A stretch of 64,000 nucleotides of DNA from Phaeotremella fagi (lineage: Eukaryota; Basidiomycota; Tremellomycetes; Tremellales; Phaeotremellaceae), in assembly GCA_001599715.1 (NCBI GenBank), contig BCHU01000005.1, positions 124,001 through 188,000 of the forward strand, written 5' to 3'. Below are positions 11,942-22,498 of this stretch, piece by piece. Each line of letters opens with the position of its first letter. The first letter of the stretch is position 1. The translations under genes were made by a program, and so were the position numbers. Under the pieces are notes generated by a model. The model was not told the origin of the DNA. It saw nothing but the letters and a program-made list of their open reading frames with translations, and did not search any database.

Positions 11942-14471
11942 CTACCCAAAAAATCTCTTCCAGAATTCCTCCAAAACAATCGAGATAGGTAAACCAGAAT
12001 CCGGAGCTTTACACGAATATTCGAATCTAACTGAATGAGCTACGAAGATCGCTCTGTAATGTAAAATGATAGCTAGAATGATGAACGTGTGCCATATCTA
12101 GACAATCATCAGTTCGATTCATCAGAATATCAACGAAGTTGGAGCCAAGACCAAAAAACCCACCTGATGACTCGCACCCCATTTATCGAATTTACCTGGC
12201 CATCTTGATTCTGGGAAATGGAAGCCGTAAAATAACAATCCAATCACATAAGTCAGAATTGACATTCCAAACGGAGCTAATGATAATTCAATCAACCAAA
12301 AAAACTTAAGCAACGATTAAGTAAATGAATCTAGACTTACAAGTGAAATCTGAACCCTTCTCCCAACCATGTAGCCAAAACATCTGACCCATGGGCGCGA
12401 TCATAGCCGCACAGAGGGTTAGGAAGAAGGTGATTCTCCAGTTTTTGTTTTTACGTTCGTTGAACCATTTTTGGAATGGGAGGATTGATCCTGCTGCTCC
12501 GCACAATAGGTTTGTTGTTGAGTAGAATAAAACTGTTTTGGGATGACAGTAGAAACCGTTGTATACTACTGTACCGAATGATGCTGCTATTAACCATGAG
12601 ATTCCTATGTCTACGGGGTTTTAGTTTTAAGTGACTTGAAGATGATAAACTTACAATCTACACATGCACCCCATTCGAACCATTTCCTCGCTGCGCATCC
12701 ACTCAACACATGCCATCCAGCTGATGAAACTAAACAAGCGACTGCTGCACATAGATACGAAACTAGAGATGCTGTATCAACTGGATGAGCGTCGGGTAAA
12801 GGTGAATTATAAAGAGTGAGCTGTTTGGGTAGGTCAACATCGATTTTAAAAATACTGAGGTTTCAATAGCGACTCACTGGAATGATGATGCACGACAACA
12901 ACAGGGTTGGGATGAAATGAGTATGAATGTTGACTAGGAATAGATTAATTAACATTGTCGAATCAAATTCAAGCTAACCTACCAGTCTCGTTGTGAATCG
13001 AAAAAGCTGATTTGATCAAAGGTATAGGACCAGTGCTAGCGTGCATGGGAATAAACCGACTAAAGTCGCAGTCAGCTAAGAGCCTTTCCTGATTTCAAAA
13101 CTGATCAACTCACTATCCCGTGATGATATGTTCGTTATTCCTCCACCAAATTGGTAAATCATCATATTCAATCAAAACTTTTCCTTGTTCACTTTTCATT
13201 AAAGCTTCAGTAACAGACGGTCCGCTGTGAGCATGAGCTTCTATCCTGGTCAATTTCGTATCTGTGATTTCAGGATCCAAAAGTATAGCTTCTGTGTCAT
13301 CTTCATTGTCATCGTCCTCTTCCTCATCACTATCTACTAAAACGATTGAATCTTTGACGCTAACTTTCGGTGATCTCGATAACCGTCTTGATAATTTAGG
13401 TTCAGTAGTTGATCTACTCAAATGACCAACACCATTAAAAGTGCCATATCCATAAGTGTTATTCAGATTTTTCCAGGTATTGGGTGCACCACTCGAACCT
13501 AGAGATTTTGATCGAATCGTCCGACGTCGATTAGCGATAGCCATGGCACTAGCAGGAGTTCTATTCGGAAACAAGAATTCCGGTTCATCCTCAGTTTCTT
13601 CACCTTCATTAAAATCTTTCCCAGCTACATCCCCATTCACACCAAGTCTTTGAAGATGTTTATGAACCCCTCCGTGGGTTTTTGATCGCATTTGAACGTT
13701 CTGATTTTGATCTTGATCTTCCCAACCTAGTTTCTCCCATCCACCCCAATCCTCCGATGGTAACAGAGCATGAACTAGTTCGATAACTTTTTGTCTGGCC
13801 CCTTCGACCGCACCTAGATCCAATTGCTTGTCGTCTACTTTACCTTTCCCTTTGGAACTTGATGTGTCTACATCAGATGAACCGTAGTTTAGACCAAGAT
13901 CGACTACTTTCAACTTTGATGGAAGACTTTTCAACCATTCACGATTGATCGTGGGTGGACGTGGAACTTGAACTGGTAATCTTGAAGGTAGATACGCGAG
14001 AATATCTTCTCGAAGGGTACTGAGTTGATTGAGGATACTCAATTGAGTCTCTGGTGTTGAGGGGATGTCGATAGGAGGAACAGAATCCGTTGCGTGTTGT
14101 TTAGGAAACCTATTCCTCAATCCTGAATCTTCCAAAACAATACTCCCATCCATATCCTCCATGACATCAGGTGAATCAGATCTGACACTATCACTCGAGA
14201 TGTCAACAGTGATATCCTCGCCTCGCAGTCGTTCACGTAAAGCGGTTTCTACTTCACCGATATATCCTAGAAGAGCTGTTTGAAGTGAGGCGATATTTGA
14301 TCTTAGAGGTGGTAGGGGTAGAGATGATAGATATGAGGAAGGTCCTATAGGAGGTGCGAGCTGCGGTTGAGTTGGTTGCTGAGGTTCAGAGGAAATTCGT
14401 GGTGAAGGTAATTCAGGATGGGAGAATCTCCTTGACCAGTTTGCTGGAGGGGATTTAGATGTTGTTTCCAT
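11942..14471 (-). CDS. PAQR-family (haemolysin III/Izh3-like) membrane protein with long N-terminal extension
   Basis: Seven-helix membrane protein of the PAQR superfamily, which in yeast (Izh proteins) is linked to zinc and sterol homeostasis. Exon 1 (14471-13114) encodes about 452 mostly disordered, Ser/Pro- and acid-rich residues with one coiled-coil-like patch. Further short exons encode the membrane part, for about 750 aa in all. PAQR landmarks: DDLPIWWRNNEHIITGYR before the helices, SIHNETVNIHTH, the Ser/His motif SSAGWHVLSGC, and GASHQIWH near the end, supplying the conserved His residues. The long extension resembles yeast Izh3 rather than Izh1/2. It is divergent from the orphan cluster to its right. 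Confidence 0.85.
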
Positions 14472-14836
14472 GGTGACTGAAAGAGTGTCTTGACTGTCCT
14501 GCAGTGTGTTAGTATATATGTATTGTTGATACTATTTATATGGTTGTACTTAATCTTTGTCTCGACTACATCTCATCGAACGTGTGGAGGTCAAAGCAGC
14601 GACACTTTGGTGGCAGTGTGCGCAGTATATTGTGGCGAAAGTGGGCTACTTACTTTGAAAGGAACGTATAACGGTTCAAATTTAACGACAATGGATGGAC
14701 GATATCTCTCAATACCAAGAAGGCGAAATGGTGGTGATATAACTGCTATACCATTTTAGTACAATCTTGTTCTTTCTTTCCTCCCGAATTCTCAAACTGT
14801 TATCAACAACCAATTTGATTCTGAACGATAGACAAC
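14472..14836. promoter_or_regulatory. Divergent region between the PAQR gene and orphan island I
   Basis: Holds the PAQR 5' end and presumably the promoter of the first orphan gene. Several GTGGC pentamers occur near 14605-14645. No coding frame is convincing here. Confidence 0.5.
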
Positions 14837-15491
14837 ATGAGTTTTTCTCAGTCACCAAATCAAGACAACCGCTTGTCAGACCCGAATCAAGGTGATGATA
14901 CCCAACGATCATCCGAAGAAAACAACTCTCCAGCTACTTATGATATTGCCACCCTATCAAAACTTTTGGTCAAGGCGGCAGACAAATACTACGAAGACGA
15001 CAAAGTACGCTCACTTCGCTGTTATCTACATCAACTGTAGAAGACGGTGAAAATGTCCTCACCCTCAATTACAGCTTTGTCGAAGAAGGTTATTCAGGTA
15101 GTGATGTAAGTGGAGACTCTGATGATGAAGATTCAGAAGATGATGATAGCATCTCTCAACAACCGAAAAAAGAGTTGAACCTTTCAAATCGCAATGAGAC
15201 AGCGCATGCTTTGGCTGAAGCTTTTAAGAGTGGCACGGAAGGAAGAGGGTTCAAAAATGGGGAAGCTACTCAGGTCCATTGGATTTCAAGTGTACTCATA
15301 TTTTCGATGCAGTCCACCAAAAACAAGCGGAAGGTGGACTGTCTTATTGGTCAAATCAAAACTCCGTTACCCCGATTTCAACATCCGAGAATGAAGAATT
15401 GTCGTACTCGTTCGATACACCCAACACAGATGATCATGGGAACACAAAGGATGATTGTGCAGACGATTTCTTCCAAAGAGTCATTGTCAGT
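14837..15491 (+). pseudogene. Orphan family 1, copy A, with broken frame
   Basis: First of four tandem relatives. The start ATG at 14837 opens a frame that stops at 15038-15040. Sequence matching the paralogs then continues in a second frame (about 15041-15255, acidic, with the paralog-like element NETAHALAEAFKSG), and in a third frame from about 15255 (SENEELSYSF, matching SENEEHTRSF of the 16383 gene). The second shift coincides with an A5 run at 15253-15257. A GTACGC...TAG intron near 15006-15041 is possible but does not restore the frame. The third frame runs on without a stop into copy B, so a fused two-unit gene with undetected introns is the alternative. No known domain. Confidence 0.55.
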
Positions 15492-15992
15492 ATGGCATCG
15501 CCCAATGCCATGAATCAATCCAAAGTCTTTCGCCAACTCTCAGAAACCTACGGACGAGAGGGAAACGGTGCCGCACTCTCCGACAACGATTCGAGTTACA
15601 TCAGTGTTGTTAGTCACAAAAAGGAAAGCAACATTCACGCCGACGAGTATTCTCTGGTATTCGAAATCACTGATGGTTCTGGTCATCCTCTTGATTTGGT
15701 CGAACACGAAGGAACGCTTGCTACCATTGCTAAATGTCTCAAAAGCAAGATTACTTACGGCAACGTAAGAAAAACATCATTAATGAAAGCCCTCGACAAT
15801 CCCGACGATTCCTCATCACACGGTAAGATTCTCAAATCACTCAACAAATCGATCAACCGCTATGAGAATGAATTTGGTTCCAACGGATCTTTCTGTTGGG
15901 GGGAGAAACTTCTTGATGGTAGACCAAGGAGATTTTTCCATAGTGGAACGTCCATAATTTATCTTTCATTGTCCGACAACCACTACAACTAG
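15492..15992 (+). CDS. Orphan family 1, copy B
   Basis: A 166-aa frame from ATG 15492; the frame is open upstream into copy A, so this may be the C-terminal half of a longer protein. The N-terminus (SPNAMNQSK) matches the start region of the 17374 gene (SPNAMGSTSK). The core EYSLVFEITDGSGHPLDL aligns by eye with SFSLVFKLIDREKNLVKL and SIILTVSITDEKGNPVRF of the later copies. It ends in LSLSDNHYN, similar to VSLDESHYTA of copy C. No signal peptide or membrane segment is seen. Function unknown. Confidence 0.6.
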   Translation: MASPNAMNQSKVFRQLSETYGREGNGAALSDNDSSYISVVSHKKESNIHADEYSLVFEITDGSGHPLDLVEHEGTLATIAKCLKSKITYGNVRKTSLMKALDNPDDSSSHGKILKSLNKSINRYENEFGSNGSFCWGEKLLDGRPRRFFHSGTSIIYLSLSDNHYN

Positions 15993-16382
15993 TTGTAAAC
16001 TAAGGTCAATGCTTCAGTAATTTTAATTGTATTGGTGGAAGTAAGGATTTGTTAGTTTTTTTTTAGTGTGTGATACTGTACGTATCGTCGGAATGAAAGT
16101 CTTTTGCTGTTGATTTCCATTTACCTCCGAGTCAATTGAATTGTCCGCAAAATACTGTACAGTAAGTATAATGCCTACAGGCAATCCCACGAAGCACACC
16201 ATATGAAGAGAAGCTCTTTTGCCTTCTTGTCGGTCAAACATGTATTTCCTTCAGTCTTCTTCGAAGGCTGAGGAAACTTGTATCAGCGTTGCCCAGCATT
16301 ATTGTTCCTCTTCTTAAAATCTCTTCCCACGCACACACTCGAAGAAAACGACATACTGTACATTTCTTACTCGAACTTTAAA
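15993..16382. other. Intergenic region in orphan island I
   Basis: Non-coding spacer with TACTGTAC at 16074-16081 and 16354-16361 and the 12-bp palindrome TACTGTACAGTA at 16153-16164. Probably the 3' end of copy B and the promoter of copy C. Confidence 0.5.
16153..16164. promoter_or_regulatory. TACTGTACAGTA palindrome
   Basis: Perfect 12-bp palindrome about 220 bp upstream of copy C. Its half TACTGTA recurs many times in the orphan islands. A regulatory role is inferred from recurrence only. Confidence 0.35.
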
Positions 16383-16940
16383 ATGCAAGGTACCAACGAC
16401 AAAGAAACCGATTCCATCGATCCAGTCTTCAGTCTCATCAGCAGCTACTCACCCACTCAAGGGGAAAACAAAGGCTTCAACCCCATCCAAGTCATTTCTC
16501 ATATCAACAACGAAGGTGAGAACATCGACATCCCTTCTACCAGCGGTGGTCGCGCGAAGTTGATTCGCGATAACACAGTCAAAGGTGGTTCTTTCTCTCT
16601 TGTTTTCAAGTTAATCGACCGAGAAAAAAATCTCGTCAAGCTTGATGATCCCAACGAGACACTCTTCAAACTCACCAAAAGCTTGAACGAGAGTCTTTAC
16701 GAAGAAGACCATAGTATGGGATTCGGTAAACTCTATTCAGCCTTGAATAATTCGTGGTATTCGCCGACTAAATCCATCATCTCTGATCAATTCGCCAGTC
16801 ATATCGTTCAGCAAGGTAGTCAAAAGTGGAACTCCCTCAAGCCAATTCCTGGGTCTGAGAACGAAGAACACACCAGATCCTTCAACTTCAAGAAACTCAA
16901 CATTTCAGTTAGTCTTGATGAGTCTCACTACACAGCTTAA
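16383..16940 (+). CDS. Orphan family 1, copy C
   Basis: Intact single-exon frame of 185 aa. It shares the beta-rich core (SFSLVFKLIDREKNLVKL), the DPNETLFKLTKSLNES element and the ending VSLDESHYTA with its neighbours. Predicted soluble, with no signal peptide, membrane helix or recognised catalytic motif. The start is the first Met that keeps a paralog-like N-terminus; the frame is open further upstream. Confidence 0.65.
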   Translation: MQGTNDKETDSIDPVFSLISSYSPTQGENKGFNPIQVISHINNEGENIDIPSTSGGRAKLIRDNTVKGGSFSLVFKLIDREKNLVKLDDPNETLFKLTKSLNESLYEEDHSMGFGKLYSALNNSWYSPTKSIISDQFASHIVQQGSQKWNSLKPIPGSENEEHTRSFNFKKLNISVSLDESHYTA

Positions 16941-17373
16941 GAATGGGGAAAGGGAAGAATTGGAGGTTTTCGGAGGTCGAATAAATGAAGTCAAAGGGCG
17001 GTATAAGTTTTGATTTGATACGAGATAGGTACATATTCTGGATGCAGTTTGATTGGTTACGTATCAAGACCATTGACGGCATTACTTCTCCTTCTGGCAA
17101 CAACCCTTCACTTTTTCCCTTACGGGTTTACTCTCCTTGGCTCCTGAACAGTGATCTCTGATTCGGATTATGTACCACCAAAGCTAATAGATTTCTCCAT
17201 AGAGAAAGGCCTTCCAGTATCAATGTCCCATCAAAGCAAGTCAAAGTCGGGGTTCCATGATCCTTTGTGGTGTAGTCGTAGTTGTACAATCGAGGTCATT
17301 TAGTTTGATTTTAACAACCTTTCCTTCTAAACTTCAACACCACTCTGAAAGAGTTTCTCAATCACCGAACGCC
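16941..17373. other. Intergenic region in orphan island I
   Basis: Spacer of about 430 bp between copies C and D. The 30 bp before copy D (GAGTTTCTCAATCACCGAA) resemble the start of copy A, but the ATG of copy A is lost, so copy D uses a downstream Met. Nothing else identified. Confidence 0.5.
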
Positions 17374-17856
17374 ATGGGTTCAACTTCAAAAACAGTCCTA
17401 TATGATTGGGACGAACTACAACAGAGAATCACTCATCAAAGGTTTCGGCTATCTGTAGACAAGTCCTACACAGACAATTCCCACAAAGAGAAGTCCATTA
17501 TCCTCACAGTCAGTATCACCGATGAGAAGGGTAATCCAGTGAGATTTCTATACCCTGAACAGACACTTCATTCAATCACCCAAGGTCTCAAGGTAAGATA
17601 CCTCAAGGAAGCAGATTCCGACGATAGACGTCCTACTCCATTGAAAGATTCCATATCCAATCAGAGTCAATCAAGTGAAGTCATCAAAAATACTTTGATT
17701 GAGTCTATCAGTTCTTCGGCTTATCGTGAGGAGCCTTGGAGACGGAAACCAGAAGTGCGATACGAGCTCAAGCGAGACGAGTTCGATCGTTGGAAGATTC
17801 AATATAGTTTCAAGGTTTACAACGAAAAGATTGCTGTCCAGTTTTCGGTTGAGTGA
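17374..17856 (+). CDS. Orphan family 1, copy D
   Basis: Single-exon frame of 160 aa. It carries the family core SIILTVSITDEKGNPVRF and YPEQTLHSITQGL, equivalent to NETLFKLTKSL in copy C. The charged C-terminus ends FKVYNEKIAVQFSVE. The frame is open upstream to 17257, but the Met at 17374 matches the internal Met of copy B. The alternating hydrophobic pattern suggests beta structure. Function unknown. Confidence 0.65.
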   Translation: MGSTSKTVLYDWDELQQRITHQRFRLSVDKSYTDNSHKEKSIILTVSITDEKGNPVRFLYPEQTLHSITQGLKVRYLKEADSDDRRPTPLKDSISNQSQSSEVIKNTLIESISSSAYREEPWRRKPEVRYELKRDEFDRWKIQYSFKVYNEKIAVQFSVE

Positions 17857-18389
17857 AATAAGAGTGGTGCTGGGTTGGAGATTGGGAATGGGTGATATTG
17901 TATATAGTAAACAGACGTTATGCACCGGTACATGGTCTTTACTACACTGTACATATTGTGCAACTACAGAGCCTCAACTGCTTTTCAAAAAAAGTCCCTT
18001 ACATAGAGCGAGCCAGAAATTTGAATACTGTATGAACCAGCTGAAAAGCTCTGCCGGGGTTCAGTCAGTCTGAGAGTTCTCAGAATCCTTTGTCGCTCCA
18101 ATAGAAGCTTTCATGAAAGATTTCTGTGGAGCATGAGGGTGGCTTTCTGTTATTGCAATAACTATACTCAACCGTTCATTTCTGGTTCATTCCTTGATCA
18201 TGAACTTTTCTGATACCAAGCGCCAAACGAGGAAATAGTTACTCGGATAATATGAATTCCGAAAATCTTTGTTGTATGGTCGTAGCGACAGTGCAGCAAT
18301 GCAAACAATGAGGTTAAACAATACATCACCATGTCAACCTTTCTCTTACATACCGTACAAACGCAAAAATGTGGGAAAGACCAACACCC

Positions 18390-18491
18390 GTCGACCAGCT
18401 CAACCACCTCGGTCGCTTCTCTCATACCTAGCTCTCAGCAACTTGAGACTGAGATATGAGAGCGGACTAAAGCAGCAGGAGCTAGCGCATG
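18390..18491. repeat. Hairpin repeat unit 1
   Basis: Starts with a 36-bp block (18390-18425) that matches 18637-18672 at 35 of 36 positions, and ends with GAGCTAGCGCATG. CTCTCAT (18419-18425) can pair with ATGAGAG (18456-18462), enclosing a further short stem. Orientation of any transcript is unknown. Confidence 0.6.
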
Positions 18492-18636
18492 GAGTTGAGG
18501 TATGGTGGCGAGTGAAGAGTGGGATTGATGGAATGATGACGAAGGATTCGGATGGATTGAGTGGAATGGAGAGGTGGAGAATGAAGGAATACAGGAAAGG
18601 AGAGATGGAGAAATGAATGAAGGTATGGACGACCCA

Positions 18637-18720
18637 GTCGACCAGCTCAACCACCTCTGTCGCTTCTCTCATGACAAACCTACCATGAGAGGAGACAAAG
18701 GTAGCAAGAGCTAGCGCATG
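18637..18720. repeat. Hairpin repeat unit 2
   Basis: Second copy, 84 bp, with the same first block and the same GAGCTAGCGCATG end (18708-18720). Here CTCTCATG (18666-18673) pairs perfectly with CATGAGAG (18684-18691) over a 10-nt loop. The loop differs from unit 1 while a stem is kept. Confidence 0.6.
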
Positions 18721-18953
18721 AATACATCGGTAGTGGAGGGAGTGGGAGTCATTATAAAACAAAGAGCAAAGGAAATGGGAAGGGGTATCAAAATGTGGTG
18801 TATGAAGTGTATCGATGATCTAAACCAGATTGTTTAACAACTGCGATTCAAACGATAGAATGAAACATACAGTGACCATCTAAACCGTTAACGAACGAAA
18901 CTCTACGGTGTGAATCAGCTACCCAACCAAACATAAGCCGAACCTACCATTGA

Positions 18954-19592
18954 TCATCTCCCCGATCGACTTTTACCTTTAACAACCGTGAAACCATCTT
19001 CATCAACCTCTGGTTCCTCTTTCCTCTTAACCAATGTCGGAGCCTCCTCCTCATCCTCATCCCCATCTACATCCATGCCCTCACTCCCACTCTCATCATC
19101 ATCACTAACCTCCGGACCCCCAGCGTCCCTAACCACAACCTTCCCTTTAAGACTTTCCGCCCGTCTCTCCAAAGCCCCAACCACCTCTTCAGCCGACCCA
19201 GACGTCGAAGGGGGATCCAAACAATCCCTCCATAACCTAACGATATCTTTCGCTATCAACTCCACAGACCCGTCTTCGATGTTAGCTTCGAATTCGTCGC
19301 TCATAACCTGAAAAATCAGGTCGACGAGTTGATCTTCATCTAATGGTGGATCGTTGGCTGTTTTGATGTCGATTGTTGGTACACCGTCACCGGCGGATGG
19401 TAGAAACACCGCCCCTTCCTCAAATTGATCAATGATATAACTGATCAACCATATTTTCTTCTCGAGAGATTCTGAACCGCTCCCACCCCATTCTTCTTTG
19501 ACTGCTATAGTCAAAGCTGGCCAGAGATCGAATAATGCTAGTACACCTCTGGCGAATAATAGGATCGTTGGTGATTGAGCTGGGGAGGTCAT
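18954..19592 (-). CDS. TSR2: Pre-rRNA processing protein Tsr2 (Rps26 chaperone)
   Basis: Single-exon gene of 212 aa. Tsr2 binds ribosomal protein eS26 and delivers it to 40S pre-ribosomes in the nucleus. Family signs: FARGVLALFDLWPALTIAV followed by EEWGG near the N-terminus, the helical WLISYIIDQFEEG region, an acidic stretch (DEDEEEAPTLV), and a C-terminal DEDGFTVV motif. Start at 19592 gives MTSPAQ and fits the family; an in-frame upstream Met at 19649 is possible but less likely. Confidence 0.9.
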   Translation of the reverse strand: MTSPAQSPTILLFARGVLALFDLWPALTIAVKEEWGGSGSESLEKKIWLISYIIDQFEEGAVFLPSAGDGVPTIDIKTANDPPLDEDQLVDLIFQVMSDEFEANIEDGSVELIAKDIVRLWRDCLDPPSTSGSAEEVVGALERRAESLKGKVVVRDAGGPEVSDDDESGSEGMDVDGDEDEEEAPTLVKRKEEPEVDEDGFTVVKGKSRSGR

Positions 19593-19762
19593 TGTTGTAA
19601 GTTGTAGATGCAAAGTTGTGTATGAGGATTCGAGTTCAATTTTTTTCACCTTGGCCTCGAGGTTTACGTGTTACGTGTGAGTGTGGCGAAATGGAGTTTA
19701 TTCAATCACCGAGTGTGGCACATAAACATAAATCATCAAACAGTATAGTACTACAACAACCC

Positions 19763-22302
19763 CTACTTCCTCTTCCCAACCTTCTTCCTAGGAACCTCTT
19801 CCTCCCCAGACCCATCGTTCTGAGTATCAGCAACCACCGACTGTCTCTGACTCTGACTCTGAGAAGCAGCGTTCTCAGCTTCATTCTCTTCTTCCTCTGA
19901 TGCCCTGATCTTCCTGCCCTGACTGAAAAACAATTTAACTTCGGTATCAGGTGAAATGTTTTCTATGCTGTACATGTTGCCTAGAGACGTTTGACTTTAG
20001 CTCGGTTTTCAAAATACGTTCAATTGGTTGAAAATTGTGACTCACCCCTTGGAACCAAGAATGATCCTCCTGGAGCCATGACGAAACTTGTCCGATGTAT
20101 GTTAACATTAACAGCACCTTGAATAACGTAAAACACCTATATCACAGATCAGCACCATCAACCCCAACCCAACCTACATAAGCATTATCCTTTGAAGTTT
20201 TCGGCGGTTTAGTCTCTCCAACCGGTATATAAACCACCCCAGCAGCGATGAACCTATCTTCCCCGAAAACTTTTTGATATTTGAATTCAGCGTCTTTAAC
20301 TTGTTTAGGTGCCAAACGGATTTTGGGATAAGCGATACCTAAAAAAGTTTGGGTTCAGTTTACCGAAAACATTTGATTGTTAGTCCCACTCCCACTCACG
20401 TCGACTGATCTCTTTCCCACTGGAATATTCCAAAACAGTTCCAGCAGGTTGAGTCTCGTTATCCCACCCATCCTCATTAGGCAAAGCCAAAACAGTAACC
20501 TCACTAACACCTCTACCTGCAGGTTTAACACTCTGACTTCTACCCCTACCATTCTTCCTTTTCCTCTGACCAAATGGAACGACAGGTTCGTCAGGTATCC
20601 TAACGACCGATTCGATTCTAGGCAAAACATGTCCCCTTTTATATTCGAATCGTTCACCTTTCCAGAATTTCAATGGTTTGAATTGGATACGACCTGAGCG
20701 GGTTGTTGGGAATTCTGTTTGGTCTTGGGTATCGTCTTCGTCCGCTAGGTTTGGGTTTTAGCATTAACCCAACAAGTGTGATGAATTATACTCACTAGGT
20801 AACGCCATATGCAAACTACCTCTACCTTTCTTAGCACCCCCAGCAACCCGTTTAACAGGATCCCTCTCCTTCCCCTTCTTCGCGGATTTCTTAACAACCA
20901 CCTCCGTCTCCTCCTCATCCTCGTCCTCATCAGGATCCCTAACGACCTTCTTCCCCTTTTTCGTCGATTTCTCAACAACCTCCTCCTGCTCATCAGCAAC
21001 AGCCTCAACCTCCATCCCAATATCGTCGTCATCACCCCCAAACGCCGAACCACCACCCAAATCAATCTCTCCACCGTCCATCTCGTCAAAACCGAAATTA
21101 CCCCCGTTGATCTCAGATTGCATTTCCTCGTCTGTATCAGCGTTAGGATCTAGTTCGTCGTCGTCGTTGTCGTCAACACCCGTAGGGTTGGATTTACGTG
21201 AAACACCACTGAGTCGAGAATGACGTCCCATCTCGATGTTAACGGTTTCGTTACCTTCCCCTTCGTCTTCGTCTTCATCGTTCTCGTTCTCAGGTTGAGT
21301 GGTGAAAGTATCATCTGGACCTGTTATATCATCCAATTCCATCCCCAGGTCATCATCAATCTCAGGAGCTGGTTCCAAAATCGATTTAGATTTTCGGTTG
21401 GAACTCAAGACATTAGCGGAGGTAGACGTAGACGATTGGGGATCTTTATCGATAGCTGATGACATTGTTGACTTCCTGGTAGATTTCCGGGGGGAGGGGA
21501 TAGAATCGTAATCGATATTAGGGGATGGTGGGGGGAGTTGAGATCGTCTGGGAAGGGAGACGGAGGGTGGTGGGTCTGGGAGGATTGTATCAGCTGAATG
21601 TACCATTACCAGTGACTCACTACTATCAGGGAAATACGGTACATTCCCCGAGCGAGCAGGAGTCGAAAGTTGATCTAAAGATTCATCAGCCCAATCCATC
21701 CACCCAGGTACCAACCCATCGGATCCTCATCATCCAACAACCCATCAGCGAACTCCTCCTCCTCATCATCGCCGTCATCATCGTTCATCCCCGTAAACCC
21801 AGAAGACCGTTTAGTTCGATTGGTGGTAGCCGTACCAGGAGTTTTCAGACTGAAAGACGAAGTCGAAGTTCCGTAGTTGACGGTCGAATTTGGTGATTTG
21901 AAGAAATCGTTGGGATCTTCGAAGCCGTCCGTTGTCCTTTTAACGTTTTTGGGCATTGGTTGACCGGTTTTTCTGTGCGGGGAGTTAGTTATCGTTCAAC
22001 TTCAACGTCAACCACCCGGAGAGTCATCTATTCTTCAACCAATTATTCAACAAAAACAACGCTTCGAGTTTTGTCATACCCAGACCCTCCAGATCAAAAG
22101 GGAGATCCCATACCCAACTATCAAAAATACAACGAGCCCAAACCGGGAAACCAAACCACGAACCACAACCAAAACCACAAACCAAAACCAAAACTCACGT
22201 TCCAACATCTTTCGGACGATGATTAAACGGTACATAAGGTTTCTCTCTCTCCCTCTCTGCCAATCTTCTTTTCGCACCTGGTGTCATAGGTGGTTCTGCC
22301 AT
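19763..22302 (-). CDS. MIF2: Kinetochore protein CENP-C/Mif2
   Basis: Inner kinetochore protein that links CENP-A nucleosomes to the outer kinetochore. Exons 22302-22199, 21972-21716, 21674-20796, 20744-20400, 20338-20178, 20136-20046 and 19980-19763 form one frame of 684 aa. The N-terminus has YVPFNHRPKDVGTKTG and DGFEDPNDFFKSP, as in fungal Mif2. A long acidic, Ser-rich middle follows with basic KKGKK patches. The CENP-C motif appears as TRSGRIQFKPLKFWKGE then YKRG. The C-terminal cupin dimerisation domain includes AYVFYVIQGAVNVNI, SFVMAPGGSFLVPRGN and MYSIENIS. The intron at 21675-21715 uses a GTTGGT donor, which is atypical but needed to keep the frame. Confidence 0.92.
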
Positions 22303-22498
22303 TGCAGTGGGTGTAACAAGATGTATGCTCAGGTCAAGATATATAAGTATATGTATAAGATAGATGATAAATGTTATATATGGTTAGTTGTTGTTGATGC
22401 GCGTTTGTTGACTTTGATTTCAAGGTGGCACCACGTGGCATTGACCACATATATTATTATTTTATCATTATTATTTCCATTTAATCCCATCTCCTATA

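Larger units (their letters stand above)
17857..18953. other. 1.1-kb intergenic region with twin hairpin repeats
   Basis: Lies between the end of orphan island I and the 3' end of TSR2. It contains two related units (18390-18491 and 18637-18720, listed separately). Overlapping minus-strand frames here translate the repeat twice and are not convincing genes. Confidence 0.5.

Noticed and set aside
18198..18762. Overlapping minus-strand frames sharing MREATEVVELVD
   Set aside because: They arise from translating the same duplicated hairpin block twice; no start context, paralogs or domain support a gene.
19616..21511. Plus-strand frames opposite TSR2 and CENP-C
   Set aside because: Antisense shadows of acidic and Ser-rich coding sequence; no motif.
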